This document shows positions 10,986 through 21,065 of a stretch of 64,000 bases of DNA, in pieces. The first letter of the stretch is position 1. Each line of letters opens with the position of its first letter. A program made the translations under genes and the position numbers. The stretch is from Catenovulum maritimum. Its GTDB lineage: Bacteria; Pseudomonadota; Gammaproteobacteria; Enterobacterales; Alteromonadaceae. The stretch spans positions 1-64,000 of the forward strand of contig NZ_KQ130494.1 of the NCBI RefSeq assembly GCF_001050375.1, given 5' to 3'. Below the pieces are notes generated by a model. That model worked only from the letters and a program-made list of their open reading frames with translations, was not told where the DNA came from and ran no database searches.

Positions 10986-11333
10986 ATAGCTGGCATTAAC
11001 ATTCCTCTACACAAGCACACAGTAATTGGCTTAACAGCTATTTACGGTATCGGTAAAACTAGAGCACAAGCTATTTGTGCAGCATCTGGTATTGCTGAAA
11101 CTACTAAAATCAAAGAGCTAGATGAAGCTCAGCTTGATTTGCTTCGTGAAGAGGTTGGTAAGTTTACCGTTGAGGGTGACTTACGTCGTGAAGTATCAAT
11201 GAGTATCAAGCGTTTGATGGATCTTGGTTGTAACCGTGGTCTACGCCACCGTCGCAGCTTGCCTGTTCGCGGTCAAAGAACGAAGACTAATGCGCGTACG
11301 CGTAAAGGTCCTCGTAAACCTATTAAGAAATAA
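10977..11333 (+). CDS. rpsM: 30S ribosomal protein S13
   Basis: S13 (118 aa) is a 30S head protein that contacts the 50S subunit and P-site tRNA. It starts [20 protein letters not shown] and has the C-terminal [20 protein letters not shown] segment. It is the first gene of the alpha operon, and its start is embedded in the S4-regulated leader. Confidence 0.98.
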   Translation: MARIAGINIPLHKHTVIGLTAIYGIGKTRAQAICAASGIAETTKIKELDEAQLDLLREEVGKFTVEGDLRREVSMSIKRLMDLGCNRGLRHRRSLPVRGQRTKTNARTRKGPRKPIKK

Positions 11334-11348
11334 GTAGGAGAGTGAATA

Positions 11349-11741
11349 ATGGCTAAAGCTCCAGCTCGTAGCACGCGTAAACGTGCAAAACGCCAAGTTG
11401 CAGACGGTATGGCACATATCCATGCGTCTTTCAACAATACTATCGTGACTATAACTGATCGCCAAGGTAATGCTCTTTCATGGGCAACTGCAGGTGGTTC
11501 AGGTTTCCGTGGCTCTCGTAAATCTACTCCTTTCGCAGCTCAAGTAGCAGCAGAAAGAGCAGGCGTAGCAGCACAGGAATATGGTTTGAAAAACTTAGAA
11601 GTATTTGTAAATGGTCCAGGCCCAGGTCGTGAATCAGCAATCCGTGCATTAAATGCAACTGGATTCAAAATTACAAATATTACAGACGTAACGCCTATTC
11701 CACATAATGGCTGTCGTCCACCTAAGAAACGTCGCGTTTAA
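11349..11741 (+). CDS. rpsK: 30S ribosomal protein S11
   Basis: S11 (130 aa) is a platform protein near the mRNA exit. The [19 protein letters not shown] strand and the C-terminal [18 protein letters not shown] are diagnostic. It begins 15 bp after rpsM behind a GGAGAG site. Confidence 0.98.
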   Translation: MAKAPARSTRKRAKRQVADGMAHIHASFNNTIVTITDRQGNALSWATAGGSGFRGSRKSTPFAAQVAAERAGVAAQEYGLKNLEVFVNGPGPGRESAIRALNATGFKITNITDVTPIPHNGCRPPKKRRV

Positions 11742-11770
11742 TATTGTTCCTCTGATAACGGAGAAAGAAG

Positions 11771-12391
11771 ATGGCAAGATATATAGGGCCAAAACTTAAG
11801 CTCAGTCGTCGCGAAGGAACAGATTTGTTCTTAAAAAGCGGTGTCCGTGCAATAGATTCAAAATGTAAATTCGAGACAGCTCCAGGTCAACACGGCGCAC
11901 GTCGTGGTAGACTTTCTGACTACGGTTTACAGTTACGTGAAAAGCAAAAAGTTCGTCGTATTTACGGTGTACTAGAAAAGCAATTCAGAAATTATTATAA
12001 AGAAGCAGCTCGTTTACAAGGTAATACAGGTGAAAACCTTTTAGTATTACTTGAAAAACGCCTAGATAACGTTGTTTATCGTATGGGTTACGCTTCAACT
12101 CGTGCCGAAGCTCGCCAATTGGTTAGCCATAAAGCGATTACTGTTAACGGCAAAGTTGTTAACATTGCTTCATACTCTGTTAAAGCAGAAGATGTTGTTT
12201 CAGTACGTGAAAAGGCTAAAAAGCAGGCTCGTATTCAATCAGCACTTGAAATTGCTGAGCAGCGTGAAAAGCCTACTTGGGTTGAAGTCGATGCAGATAA
12301 GAAAGAAGGTGTGTTCAAGCGTTTGCCTGAGCGTAGCGATTTATCAGCAGACATCAACGAACAGCTAATTGTTGAGCTTTACTCTAAGTAA
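11771..12391 (+). CDS. rpsD: 30S ribosomal protein S4
   Basis: S4 (206 aa, the E. coli length) nucleates 30S assembly and, in gammaproteobacteria, represses the alpha operon. It has the N-terminal [20 protein letters not shown] and the S4 RNA-binding domain with [20 protein letters not shown]. There are no zinc-binding Cys clusters, as in E. coli S4. Confidence 0.98.
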   Translation: MARYIGPKLKLSRREGTDLFLKSGVRAIDSKCKFETAPGQHGARRGRLSDYGLQLREKQKVRRIYGVLEKQFRNYYKEAARLQGNTGENLLVLLEKRLDNVVYRMGYASTRAEARQLVSHKAITVNGKVVNIASYSVKAEDVVSVREKAKKQARIQSALEIAEQREKPTWVEVDADKKEGVFKRLPERSDLSADINEQLIVELYSK

Positions 12392-12415
12392 AGTTAATAA
12401 AATAGAGAGGAAACG

Positions 12416-13405
12416 ATGCAGGGTTCTGTTACTGAGTTCCTAAAGCCTCGACTAGTAGATATCGAAAGTCTTGGTCCTTATCGTGCAAAAGTGACTTTAG
12501 AGCCGATGGAACGCGGCTTTGGTCACACTTTAGGGAATGCGTTAAGACGCATTTTACTGTCTTCTATGCCAGGTGCTGCAGTCACTGAAGTAGAGATTGA
12601 TGGTGTATTGCACGAATACAGCACTAAAGAAGGTGTTAGTGAAGATGTAATTGAGATTTTACTTAACCTTAAAGGTCTCGCGGTAAGTTTAGAAAATAAA
12701 ACTGAAACAACTTTAAATTTGAGTAAGAAAGGTGCGGGCCCTGTGACGGCTGCAGACATCACTCATGATGGTGATGTTGAGATTAGTAATCCGGAGCACG
12801 TAATCTGTACTTTAACTGGCGACGCTGAAATTAGTATGCGTATTAAAGTTGAAGTGGGTCGCGGTTATGTACCGGCTTCTACTCGTCGTTCCTCTGAAGA
12901 AGAAGGTCGTCCAATCGGTCGCTTATTAGTGGATGCTTCATTCAGTCCTGTTGAGCGTATTGCTTACACGGTTGAATCTGCACGTGTTGAACAAAGAACT
13001 GATTTAGATAAATTAGTTATCGACATGGAAACTAATGGCACAATAGATCCGGAAGAAGCAATTCGTCGTTCAGCTACAATTTTAGCTGAGCAATTAGACG
13101 CATTTGTTGAATTACGTGATGTATCTGAGCCAGAGCAGAAAGAAGAAAAACCTGAGTTTGATCCGATTCTGTTAAGACCAGTAGACGATCTTGAGTTAAC
13201 TGTACGTTCTGCTAACTGCTTAAAAGCAGAGCAGATCCAATACATTGGTGATCTTGTTCAGCGTACTGAGGTTGAGTTGTTAAAAACTCCTAACCTTGGT
13301 AAGAAATCTCTTACTGAGATCAAAGACGTATTAGCGTCTCGTGGTCTTTCATTAGGTATGAGATTAGAAAACTGGCCTCCGGCTAGTATCGCTGAAAAAG
13401 ACTAA
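12416..13405 (+). CDS. rpoA: DNA-directed RNA polymerase subunit alpha
   Basis: The alpha subunit (329 aa, E. coli length) dimerises to nucleate RNA polymerase assembly. The N-terminal domain (about 1-235) includes [18 protein letters not shown]. An acidic linker ([12 protein letters not shown]) leads to the C-terminal domain (about 250-329) with the UP-element and activator-binding segment [19 protein letters not shown]. It is co-transcribed with rpsD and rplQ. Confidence 0.98.
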   Translation: MQGSVTEFLKPRLVDIESLGPYRAKVTLEPMERGFGHTLGNALRRILLSSMPGAAVTEVEIDGVLHEYSTKEGVSEDVIEILLNLKGLAVSLENKTETTLNLSKKGAGPVTAADITHDGDVEISNPEHVICTLTGDAEISMRIKVEVGRGYVPASTRRSSEEEGRPIGRLLVDASFSPVERIAYTVESARVEQRTDLDKLVIDMETNGTIDPEEAIRRSATILAEQLDAFVELRDVSEPEQKEEKPEFDPILLRPVDDLELTVRSANCLKAEQIQYIGDLVQRTEVELLKTPNLGKKSLTEIKDVLASRGLSLGMRLENWPPASIAEKD

Positions 13406-13441
13406 TCAGTTCTACATAGTTATTGGTAGAAGGATAGTATT

Positions 13442-13846
13442 ATGCGTCATCGTAAAAGTGGCCGTCAGCTGAATCGTAACAGCAGCCATCGCACAGCAAT
13501 GTTTCGTAACATGGCGAGCTCTTTAGTTCGTCACGAAATCATTAAGACAACATTGCCTAAGGCGAAAGAATTGCGTCGTGTTATTGAACCATTAATAACA
13601 CTAGCAAAAGAAGATAGTGTAGCAAATCGTCGTTTAGTATTTGCTCGCACACGTGATAAAGAAGTTGTAGGTAAATTATTCTCAGAAGTTGGTCCTCGTT
13701 ACGAAGGCCGCCCTGGTGGATATACTCGCATCTTAAAATGTGGTTTCCGTGCAGGTGATAATGCACCTATGGCTTACATCGAATTGGTTGATAGACCAGA
13801 AGTAGAAGAAGTTGTAGAAGTTGAAGACACAGAAGCAGCTGAATAA
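13442..13846 (+). CDS. rplQ: 50S ribosomal protein L17
   Basis: L17 (134 aa) is a 50S protein near the exit tunnel. It starts [17 protein letters not shown] and has [20 protein letters not shown], followed by an acidic tail ([15 protein letters not shown]). It is the last gene of the alpha operon; a strong terminator begins 17 bp later. Confidence 0.98.
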   Translation: MRHRKSGRQLNRNSSHRTAMFRNMASSLVRHEIIKTTLPKAKELRRVIEPLITLAKEDSVANRRLVFARTRDKEVVGKLFSEVGPRYEGRPGGYTRILKCGFRAGDNAPMAYIELVDRPEVEEVVEVEDTEAAE

Positions 13847-13862
13847 ATTCAACTGCTAAATA

Positions 13863-13890
13863 AAAAAGCGCCTAAGGGCGCTTTTTTTTT
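13863..13890 (+). terminator. Rho-independent terminator after rplQ
   Basis: The stem AAAAGCGCC pairs with GGGCGCTTTT and ends in a run of nine T (13882-13890). It closes the alpha operon. The A-rich 5' side could let it work from the other strand too, but no convergent gene is present. Confidence 0.92.
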
Positions 13891-13965
13891 GTCTCGATAA
13901 ACCCTAAATTCGCTTCCCAAATTAAAACACTTAGCCGTCAAACTTCCTTAATTGAATAATCAACG

Positions 13966-13971
13966 TATAAT
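13966..13971 (+). promoter_or_regulatory. Possible prfC promoter -10 element
   Basis: A TATAAT hexamer lies about 95 bp before prfC in the otherwise uncoded 13891-14063 interval. No convincing -35 hexamer is seen. A short hairpin (AGACA 13991-13995 with TGTCT 14002-14006) follows it. Confidence 0.35.
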
Positions 13972-14063
13972 GCGCTGATACAAACTACATAGACATTTTA
14001 GTGTCTTAACTCACTCTCATTTGAGTAGTTCAGTAGTCCTAGCATTAAATTAGAGAATATCAG

Positions 14064-15647
14064 ATGTCAGCTTTAATAGAAGAAGTTAACAAACGCAGAA
14101 CCTTTGCAATAATATCCCACCCCGATGCGGGTAAAACCACAATTACTGAAAAAGTACTCTTGTTCGGAAAAGCATTACAAAAAGCCGGTACAGTAAAGGG
14201 CAGAGGATCCAACCAACACGCGAAATCGGATTGGATGGATATGGAAAAAGAACGTGGTATCTCAGTAACCACATCGGTTATGCAATTTCCATATAACGAT
14301 GCTTTAGTTAACTTATTGGATACCCCTGGTCACGAAGATTTCTCTGAAGATACATATCGAACTTTAACCGCTGTTGATTCCTGCTTGATGGTGATTGATG
14401 CTGCAAAAGGTGTCGAAGATAGAACCAGAAAATTAATGGAAGTAACTCGTTTAAGAGATACGCCAATTGTTACTTTCATGAACAAGCTAGATCGTGATAT
14501 CCGTGACCCAATGGAATTACTCGATGAAGTTGAAAATGAATTAAACATGGCATGTGCACCAATTAGCTGGCCAATTGGGTGTGGTAAAGAATTTAAAGGC
14601 GTTTATCACATTCACAGAGATGAATCGATTCTTTATCAATCAGGCCAAGGCCACACAATACAAGACCAAAAAATAATTAAAGGCCTTGAGAACCCAGAAT
14701 TAGAAGCTGCAATTGGTGAAGAATTAGCAGAACAACTGCGCGAAGAATTAGAACTAGTTATTGGTGCGTCTAACGAGTTTGATTTAGAGTTGTTTTTAGA
14801 TGGTCAACTAACCCCTGTATTCTTTGGTACAGCACTTGGTAACTTTGGGGTTGATCACATGCTTGATGGGTTAACAGAGTGGGCGCCATCACCAATGGCA
14901 CGTGAAACAGAAGACCGAAAGGTAGAAGCAACCGAAGATAAATTTACAGGCTTTGTGTTCAAAATCCAAGCAAACATGGATCCAAAACATAGAGATAGAA
15001 TTGCGTTTATGCGAATCGTGTCAGGCCAATATAGCCAAGGCATGAAAATGAATCATGTCAGAATCGGCAAACAAGTTAACATTTCAGATGCCGTAACCTT
15101 TATGGCCGGTGATCGTGAACGCGCTGAAGATGCGTATGCTGGTGATATTATCGGATTACACAATCATGGCACAATTCAAATCGGTGATACTTTTACTCAA
15201 GGTGAAAAGCTTAAATTTACTGGTATCCCTAATTTCGCGCCAGAAATGTTCCGCAGAATCAGACTTAAAGATCCATTAAAACAAAAGCAACTGTTAAAAG
15301 GCTTAGTTCAATTATCTGAAGAAGGTGCAGTACAGGTATTTAGACCACTAATTAATAATGACTTGATCGTCGGTGCTGTTGGTGTACTTCAGTTTGATGT
15401 CGTTGTCCAAAGATTAAAATCAGAATACAGCGTCGATGCAATTTACGAAGGTATTAGCGTATCAACTGCACGTTGGGTTAAATGTGATGACGTTAAGAAG
15501 TTTGAAGAATTTAAACGTAAAGCAGAAGCGAACTTAGCGCTAGATGGTGGTGACAACTTAACTTACATAGCACCAACTATGGTTAACTTAAACCTAACAC
15601 AAGAACGTCACCCAGATGTTGTATTTATGAAAACGAGAGAAAATTAA
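14064..15647 (+). CDS. prfC: Peptide chain release factor 3
   Basis: RF3 (527 aa) is a translational GTPase that recycles RF1 and RF2 after peptide release. The G1 motif SHPDAGKTT (residues 18-26), the switch region [25 protein letters not shown] (G3) and MNKLDRD (G4) are present. Domains II and III follow without interruption, and the length is near E. coli RF3 (529). It has its own promoter region after the alpha operon terminator and lies 11 bp before argS, so the two are probably co-transcribed. Confidence 0.97.
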   Translation: MSALIEEVNKRRTFAIISHPDAGKTTITEKVLLFGKALQKAGTVKGRGSNQHAKSDWMDMEKERGISVTTSVMQFPYNDALVNLLDTPGHEDFSEDTYRTLTAVDSCLMVIDAAKGVEDRTRKLMEVTRLRDTPIVTFMNKLDRDIRDPMELLDEVENELNMACAPISWPIGCGKEFKGVYHIHRDESILYQSGQGHTIQDQKIIKGLENPELEAAIGEELAEQLREELELVIGASNEFDLELFLDGQLTPVFFGTALGNFGVDHMLDGLTEWAPSPMARETEDRKVEATEDKFTGFVFKIQANMDPKHRDRIAFMRIVSGQYSQGMKMNHVRIGKQVNISDAVTFMAGDRERAEDAYAGDIIGLHNHGTIQIGDTFTQGEKLKFTGIPNFAPEMFRRIRLKDPLKQKQLLKGLVQLSEEGAVQVFRPLINNDLIVGAVGVLQFDVVVQRLKSEYSVDAIYEGISVSTARWVKCDDVKKFEEFKRKAEANLALDGGDNLTYIAPTMVNLNLTQERHPDVVFMKTREN

Positions 15648-15658
15648 GGTTCAGTAGC

Positions 15659-17401
15659 ATGAAATTAAGAGACATATTAACCGATAAAATTAAAGCTGCT
15701 ATGCTTGCTGCTGGCTTACCAAGCGACGCTGAGCCACATATTGCACTGAGTAAACAAGCACAGTTTGGTGACTACCAAGCTAACGGCATATTAGGTGTCG
15801 CGAAAAAATTAAAAACGAATCCGAGAGGCTTAGCCGAGAAAGTTGTAGCTGAATTAGAAATCAGCGACATAGCTGAAAAAGTAGAGATCGCAGGCCCAGG
15901 CTTTATTAATATCTTTTTAAACAAGTCTTGGTTAGCTCAACAATTACAAAGTGGTTTTTCAGATCCAAGAAAACTAGTTACAACAACTGACAAGATAGAT
16001 ACCTGTGTTGTCGATTATTCATCACCGAACCTAGCCAAAGAAATGCATGTAGGTCACTTAAGATCGACAATTATTGGTGATGCTGTTGTCCGCGCACTTG
16101 AGTTCCAAGGGCATAATGTCATTCGTCAAAATCACATGGGTGACTGGGGTACACAATTTGGTATGTTACTCGCTCACCTTAACGACAAGTTAGCGTCCGA
16201 AGAAGTAGCAGAAACCGCACTCGCTGATCTAGAAGATTTTTACCGCCAAGCTAAAGTTAGATTTGACGACGAAGAAGGATTTGCTGATAGAGCCAGAGAA
16301 TACGTTGTTAAGCTACAAGGTGGAGATGCGGAGTGTTTAAAACTTTGGCAGCAGTTTATTGATATCTCTATCACGCATAGTGAAGACGTTTACAAAAAAC
16401 TAAACGTAACCCTAACGCGCAAAGATATTCGCGGTGAAAGCGCATATAACGATGATTTAGCACCGGTAATTAAAGAATTAACAGATAAAAATATTGCAGT
16501 TGAAGACCAAGGCGCGAAAGTCGTCTTTATTAATGAACTTGCGAATAAAGATGGCGATCCTTCGGTATTTATTGTGCAAAAATCAGGTGGTGGTTTCTTA
16601 TACTCGACAACAGATTTGTCTGCTGCTCGATATAGAGCACAAACTTTAGATGCAGATCGTATTCTAATCTTTACAGATGCGCGTCAAGCGCTTCACTTCA
16701 ATCAAGTTGAGATAGTTGCACGAAAAGCGGGTTTTATTCCTGAATCTACTCAATATGAGCACTGTCCTTTCGGTATGATGATGGGACAAGATGGTAAACC
16801 ATTCAAAACTCGTACTGGTGGCACGGTTAAGCTAGCTGAGCTATTAGACGAAGCAATCGTTAGAGCGAAAGCACTTATTGCTGAAAGAGCAATTGACCTT
16901 ACTGAAGAAGAGCAAGATGAAATTGCACAAAAAGTGGGTATTGGCGCAGTAAAATATGCTGATCTGTCTAAAAACAGAACTAGTGACTACATATTTAACT
17001 GGAAAACCATGTTGAGCTTTGAAGGCGCCACTGCACCTTACCTACAATATGCTTATACACGAGTTCATTCTATCTTATCTAAAGCCAATAATGTTCAAAT
17101 AGATACACTGGGCTCAGCTATCAAGATAGAAGCAGATCAAGAAAGAGCACTAGCCATTAAACTACTACAGTTTGAAGATATACTAACTTCGGTTACGGCC
17201 GATGCGCATCCACATTTGTTGTGTGCATATTTATACGAGTTAGCTAGCTTGTTTATGACTTTTTATGAAGCATGCCCAATTCTGAAAGATGACGTCTCTG
17301 AGCAAGATAGAAATAGTCGTTTAGCGATTAGTTACTGGACTGCCTCTGTGATCAAGCTTGGTTTAGATATCTTAGGTATCGAAACTATGAATAAAATGTA
17401 A
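15659..17401 (+). CDS. argS: Arginyl-tRNA synthetase
   Basis: Class I arginyl-tRNA synthetase (580 aa; E. coli 577) charges tRNA-Arg in the cytosol. The N-terminal additional domain (about 1-110), the HVGH signature (residues 130-133, within SSPNLAKEMHVGHLRST) and the C-terminal DALR anticodon-binding domain with YLQYAYTRVHSIL are visible. The family normally lacks a standard KMSKS, consistent with the FKTRTGG segment here. It starts 11 bp after prfC. Confidence 0.97.
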   Translation: MKLRDILTDKIKAAMLAAGLPSDAEPHIALSKQAQFGDYQANGILGVAKKLKTNPRGLAEKVVAELEISDIAEKVEIAGPGFINIFLNKSWLAQQLQSGFSDPRKLVTTTDKIDTCVVDYSSPNLAKEMHVGHLRSTIIGDAVVRALEFQGHNVIRQNHMGDWGTQFGMLLAHLNDKLASEEVAETALADLEDFYRQAKVRFDDEEGFADRAREYVVKLQGGDAECLKLWQQFIDISITHSEDVYKKLNVTLTRKDIRGESAYNDDLAPVIKELTDKNIAVEDQGAKVVFINELANKDGDPSVFIVQKSGGGFLYSTTDLSAARYRAQTLDADRILIFTDARQALHFNQVEIVARKAGFIPESTQYEHCPFGMMMGQDGKPFKTRTGGTVKLAELLDEAIVRAKALIAERAIDLTEEEQDEIAQKVGIGAVKYADLSKNRTSDYIFNWKTMLSFEGATAPYLQYAYTRVHSILSKANNVQIDTLGSAIKIEADQERALAIKLLQFEDILTSVTADAHPHLLCAYLYELASLFMTFYEACPILKDDVSEQDRNSRLAISYWTASVIKLGLDILGIETMNKM

Positions 17402-17416
17402 CAAATAAGCTGAATT

Positions 17417-17461
17417 GTTAGCACTTATGCGAAGCGTGGTAAATTCGTCAAAAGTGCTAAC
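17417..17461. terminator. Inverted repeat after argS, possible terminator
   Basis: A perfect 10-bp inverted repeat (GTTAGCACTT 17417-17426, AAGTGCTAAC 17452-17461) separated by 25 bases starts 15 bp after the argS stop. It lacks a T-run on the plus strand, so it may be a weak terminator, an RNA-stabilising hairpin or a protein-binding site. Confidence 0.4.
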
Positions 17462-18005
17462 AAAAAGTAACACAAAGTTATAATATATTGTTTTATTTCC
17501 CCTGCTAATTAGACCCATTCGGCCGAATCCATCATTCTATCTATACTCAGCGTAAAAACACTTCAGATCGGCATGACAAAAACCCATTTTTTATTTTAAC
17601 ATTCGTTATTTTTATAAATTTTGTGATTAGTCTGCATACACAAAATCTATTTGTTTTAATAAATGAGAAGGCATGGATTTTTACATTTGTTTGTTTTTTG
17701 GCCTGTATTTAACCAAATGTAAATCTATATTGTAAAAAAAGGCTTATTTATTGTTTTTTTTTATAAAAAACTTTGCAAAACATACCCTACTTTCGCTAAG
17801 ATTTATGAGCGTCTATACAAAGAGATCTTTAGTTGAGCGTTCTCTGGTTAGAAGCTTAATTATGATTAAAAAAAATAACTAAATAGTTTGGGGATCGAAA
17901 GGTCTATTTGTTAGTGAATTAGTTACAAAAATAACTACTAACTAAGAAGACTAAACCTAAATTAGCTAGTCTTAACCATTTCATTTATTGGGAATCGTGT
18001 CAAAG
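17462..18005 (+). promoter_or_regulatory. Long AT-rich leader of the TonB2-like operon, with candidate promoter
   Basis: No gene is seen in these 544 bases. The region is strongly AT-rich, with several A/T runs. A candidate promoter is TTGCAA (17773-17778) and TAAGAT (17797-17802), 18 bp apart, which would leave about 195 bases of leader before the DUF3450 gene. No Fur box was recognised with confidence. Confidence 0.35.
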
Positions 18006-18767
18006 ATGATTAAAAGCAAAAAACTCGCTTCCGCAGTTGCCGTTGCTTGTGCAATGACTCTGTCGTCAGTTGCGTATGCCGACCCGGTTGAAAAACTGCA
18101 TCAAGAAGAACTTGTTATTAATAAAGCAGGTGTTAAATCACAAAAACGTGTTGAATCAATTTTCGAGCAATCGATCGATTTATTATCTGAGTACCGTCAA
18201 ATCGTTGACCAAACAGATAACTTACGCGTTTATAACGACCACGTACAAAAACTAGTAAAAAACCAAGAACGTGCAGTTAGCTCTTTACAATCTCAAATTG
18301 ACAGTATCGAAGATACTAAAAAAGGTGTTGTACCTTTAATGTACAAAATGCTTGATTCTCTTGAGCAATTCATCAAGCTTGATATTCCAATTGAAGTTGA
18401 AAAGCGTAACGAACGTGTTGAACGTATCCGTCGTTTAATGACTGAACCAAATATCACGACTTCAGAGCGTTACCGCCAAGTATTAGAAGCTTACCAAATC
18501 GAAAATGATTACGGTTCTGCTATTTCTGCTTACCAAAGTAAAATTGACGGCATCACAGTAGATATGGTTCACGTTGGCCGTATTGCTTTATTAGCACAGT
18601 CTTTAGACTCTAAAAAAGCATGGGTGTGGGATAATTCATCTCGTCAATGGACTGCTTTAAATGATGAATATTTGAAGCCGGTTAAAAAAGTAATCCGTAT
18701 GGCTAAGAAACAAGTTGCACCTGACTTGATCCAAGTACCAGTATTCGCTTCGGAGAGTGCAGAATAA
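18006..18767 (+). CDS. DUF3450 family periplasmic protein
   Basis: This 253-aa protein belongs by appearance to the DUF3450 family, whose genes usually head TonB2-type clusters. Residues 1-25 are a signal peptide (basic MIKSKK, then an AVAVACAMTLSSVAYA core ending before Asp). The rest is rich in helices with coiled-coil character. In-frame TTG 17988 and GTG 17997 are alternative starts; ATG 18006 gives the most ordinary signal peptide. The last base overlaps the next start (TAATG). Its biochemical role is unknown to me; a periplasmic accessory of the Ton motor is an inference. Confidence 0.85.
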   Translation: MIKSKKLASAVAVACAMTLSSVAYADPVEKLHQEELVINKAGVKSQKRVESIFEQSIDLLSEYRQIVDQTDNLRVYNDHVQKLVKNQERAVSSLQSQIDSIEDTKKGVVPLMYKMLDSLEQFIKLDIPIEVEKRNERVERIRRLMTEPNITTSERYRQVLEAYQIENDYGSAISAYQSKIDGITVDMVHVGRIALLAQSLDSKKAWVWDNSSRQWTALNDEYLKPVKKVIRMAKKQVAPDLIQVPVFASESAE

Positions 18768-20128
18768 TGAAACAATTAAAGACAATCTTAACTGCTTCAG
18801 CTCTAGCTTTATCATGCATGACATTTGGTTCTTATGCTGATTCAAGTGCGTTAGACAAGTTATTGCAAAGCGTAAAAGCTGACCGTGTATCAGAAGCTAA
18901 ATTAAACAAGCAACGTGAAGCTGAGTTCAAAGCTGACCGTGATAAGCAACAAGCTTTATTAAACAAAGCTAAAAACGATTTTGAAGACGAGAAGAAGCGT
19001 CAAAAACGTTTACAACAAACTTTTGCTGACAACGAAAAACGTATTGCTGAAAAAGAGCAAGAGTTAGACGATGCAAAAGGTACACTTGGTGAAATGTTCG
19101 GTGTTGTTCGTCAAGCATCAGGTGAAACTGTTGGTCGTATCGCAACTTCAATCGTTAGTGCACAGCCTGGTTTAGATAACAGAACAGAACTTTTATCTAA
19201 ATTAGCAGAAGCTAAAGAGTTACCTAAGTTAAACGAATTAGAAGACTTATGGTTTGCACTTCAAACTGAAATGACTGAATCTGGTAAAGTAGTTAAATTC
19301 GACAGAACAGTTGTTGAGTTAGACGGTTCAGAAAATACGCAAACAGTTACTCGTGTTGGTACATTTAACTTACTTTCTAATGACAAGTACCTTAAATTCA
19401 ACACTGAAAGTAGCCAAGTAGAGCCATTAGGTCGTCAACCAGAAGGCTACATGGTAGATGCAGTATCTACATTTAATGCAGCTACTACTGGTTTCGCGCC
19501 TGTCTATATCGATCCATCACGTGGTGCGATTCTTGACATCTTCAAACAAAAAGCAACGCTTGAAGAAAGATTCCATCAAGGTGGTTTACCAGGTTACGTA
19601 ATCACTGTTGTATTAATCTTTGGTGTGTTAATTTCAATTGAACGTTTCATCACGTTAACAGTTGTTGGTGCTAAGATTAAATCACAACTTAAAAATGCAT
19701 CTAGCCCACAAGCTAACAACCCATTAGGTCGCATTTTAAGTGTTTACAATGAAAACAAAAATGTTGATACAGAAACGTTAGAGCTTAAGTTAGACGAAGC
19801 TATCTTACGTGAAACGCCTCGTATTGAACGTGGTGTAAATGTAATCAAGATTTTAGCTGCAATCGCACCATTATTAGGTCTACTAGGTACAGTTACAGGT
19901 ATGATTGGTACGTTCCAAACAATTACCTTATTCGGTACTGGTGACCCTAAACTAATGGCTGGTGATATCTCAATGGCACTTGTAACAACAGCGCAAGGTC
20001 TAATCGCAGCATTACCACTTATCTTCTTACACAGCGTAACAGCGTCTAAGAGTAAATCGATTGTTCATGTTCTTGAAGAACAGAGTGCTGGTATCGTAGC
20101 TTCGCATGCGGAGCAGGAGCGTAACTAA
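18767..20128 (+). CDS. TtpC-like MotA/TolQ/ExbB proton-channel protein with periplasmic coiled coil
   Basis: A 453-aa protein with a signal peptide (cleavage after SYA), a charged coiled-coil region (about 30-115), a periplasmic domain, and a C-terminal ExbB-like channel domain. The channel has three hydrophobic segments: about 275-295, 360-385 (ILAAIAPLLGLLGTVTGMIG) and 403-425. This layout matches TtpC, the extra ExbB-like component required by Vibrio TonB2 systems. It is one base coupled to the DUF3450 gene and lies directly before exbB. Confidence 0.85.
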   Translation: MKQLKTILTASALALSCMTFGSYADSSALDKLLQSVKADRVSEAKLNKQREAEFKADRDKQQALLNKAKNDFEDEKKRQKRLQQTFADNEKRIAEKEQELDDAKGTLGEMFGVVRQASGETVGRIATSIVSAQPGLDNRTELLSKLAEAKELPKLNELEDLWFALQTEMTESGKVVKFDRTVVELDGSENTQTVTRVGTFNLLSNDKYLKFNTESSQVEPLGRQPEGYMVDAVSTFNAATTGFAPVYIDPSRGAILDIFKQKATLEERFHQGGLPGYVITVVLIFGVLISIERFITLTVVGAKIKSQLKNASSPQANNPLGRILSVYNENKNVDTETLELKLDEAILRETPRIERGVNVIKILAAIAPLLGLLGTVTGMIGTFQTITLFGTGDPKLMAGDISMALVTTAQGLIAALPLIFLHSVTASKSKSIVHVLEEQSAGIVASHAEQERN

Positions 20129-20129
20129 T

Positions 20130-20654
20130 ATGCTTTACCTAATAGACATTTGGGAAACTGTTAGGGACTTTATATCAACTGGGGGCGATGTACTCTATAT
20201 CGTCTTCGGTGTGCTTGGCTTGATGTGGATTTTAATGATTGAAAGATATTGGTTCATGTTTTTGGAATTTCCAAAACTTAGAAAACAAATCATTCAACGT
20301 TGGGATGACAGACAAGACACGACTTCTTGGTACGCGCACCGTGTGCGTGATACCTGGATTTCAGAAGCATCGGAATTATTGAATGCAAGAATTCTGTTGA
20401 TAAAGACCTTAGTGGCAGTTTGTCCATTGATCGGCTTATTCGGTACAGTAACAGGTATGATTTCAGTATTTGAAGTTATGGCTGTTCAAGGTACAGGTAA
20501 CCCTAGATTAATGGCTTCCGGTATTTCCATGGCAACAATACCAACTATGGCTGGTATGGTTGCAGCGCTTTCAGGTGTTTTCTTTAGTTCTAGAATTGAA
20601 ATGCGTGTAAGAGTGGAAGTAGAAAAATTAGTGGATAGTTTGCCACATCATTAG
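20130..20654 (+). CDS. exbB: Biopolymer transport protein ExbB (TonB2 system)
   Basis: ExbB (174 aa) is the proton-channel subunit of the inner-membrane TonB motor. Three membrane segments are visible: VLYIVFGVLGLMWILMI, the CPLIGLFGTVTGMISVF motif typical of the family, and MAGMVAALSGVFFSS. A longer in-frame start at 20106 would run into the preceding gene; ATG 20130 with AGGAG (20115-20119) gives a standard short ExbB2. It follows the TtpC-like gene by 1 bp and precedes exbD by 11 bp. Confidence 0.93.
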   Translation: MLYLIDIWETVRDFISTGGDVLYIVFGVLGLMWILMIERYWFMFLEFPKLRKQIIQRWDDRQDTTSWYAHRVRDTWISEASELLNARILLIKTLVAVCPLIGLFGTVTGMISVFEVMAVQGTGNPRLMASGISMATIPTMAGMVAALSGVFFSSRIEMRVRVEVEKLVDSLPHH

Positions 20655-20665
20655 AGAGATTTGTT

Positions 20666-21064
20666 ATGGCTCGTAGACATCGCAGAGAAGAAGAAGATGC
20701 CGCGATCGATATGACACCGATGCTCGACATCGTGTTTATCATGTTGATATTCTTTATTGTAACGACATCATTTGTAAAAGAAGCTGGTATTGAGGTGTTA
20801 AAGCCTGAAGCTAGCCAAGCTGAATCAAAACCTAAAGCTAATATCTTTATTGCAGTTACTAACAACGGTGATATTTGGATGGACAAGCGTCAAGTTGATA
20901 TTGACCTAGTACAATCAAATATTGAGAAAATGTTAGCTGAGCAGCAAACTGATACAGTTATCATCCAAGCAGATGAAGAAGCTAAACATGGCAAGGTTGT
21001 TAAAGTCATGGACCAAGTTAAAGCTGCTGGTATTGATAAAATAGTAGTCGCGGGGAAAAAATAA
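20666..21064 (+). CDS. exbD: Biopolymer transport protein ExbD (TonB2 system)
   Basis: ExbD (132 aa) pairs with ExbB to harvest the proton gradient. The N-terminus is cytosolic and basic (MARRHRREEEDAA). A single membrane helix (about 20-37) carries the essential aspartate, Asp21 in MLDIVFIMLIFFIV, and a periplasmic domain ends in VKAAGIDKIVVAGKK. Its stop is separated by one base from the tonB start. Confidence 0.95.
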   Translation: MARRHRREEEDAAIDMTPMLDIVFIMLIFFIVTTSFVKEAGIEVLKPEASQAESKPKANIFIAVTNNGDIWMDKRQVDIDLVQSNIEKMLAEQQTDTVIIQADEEAKHGKVVKVMDQVKAAGIDKIVVAGKK

Positions 21065-21065
21065 T

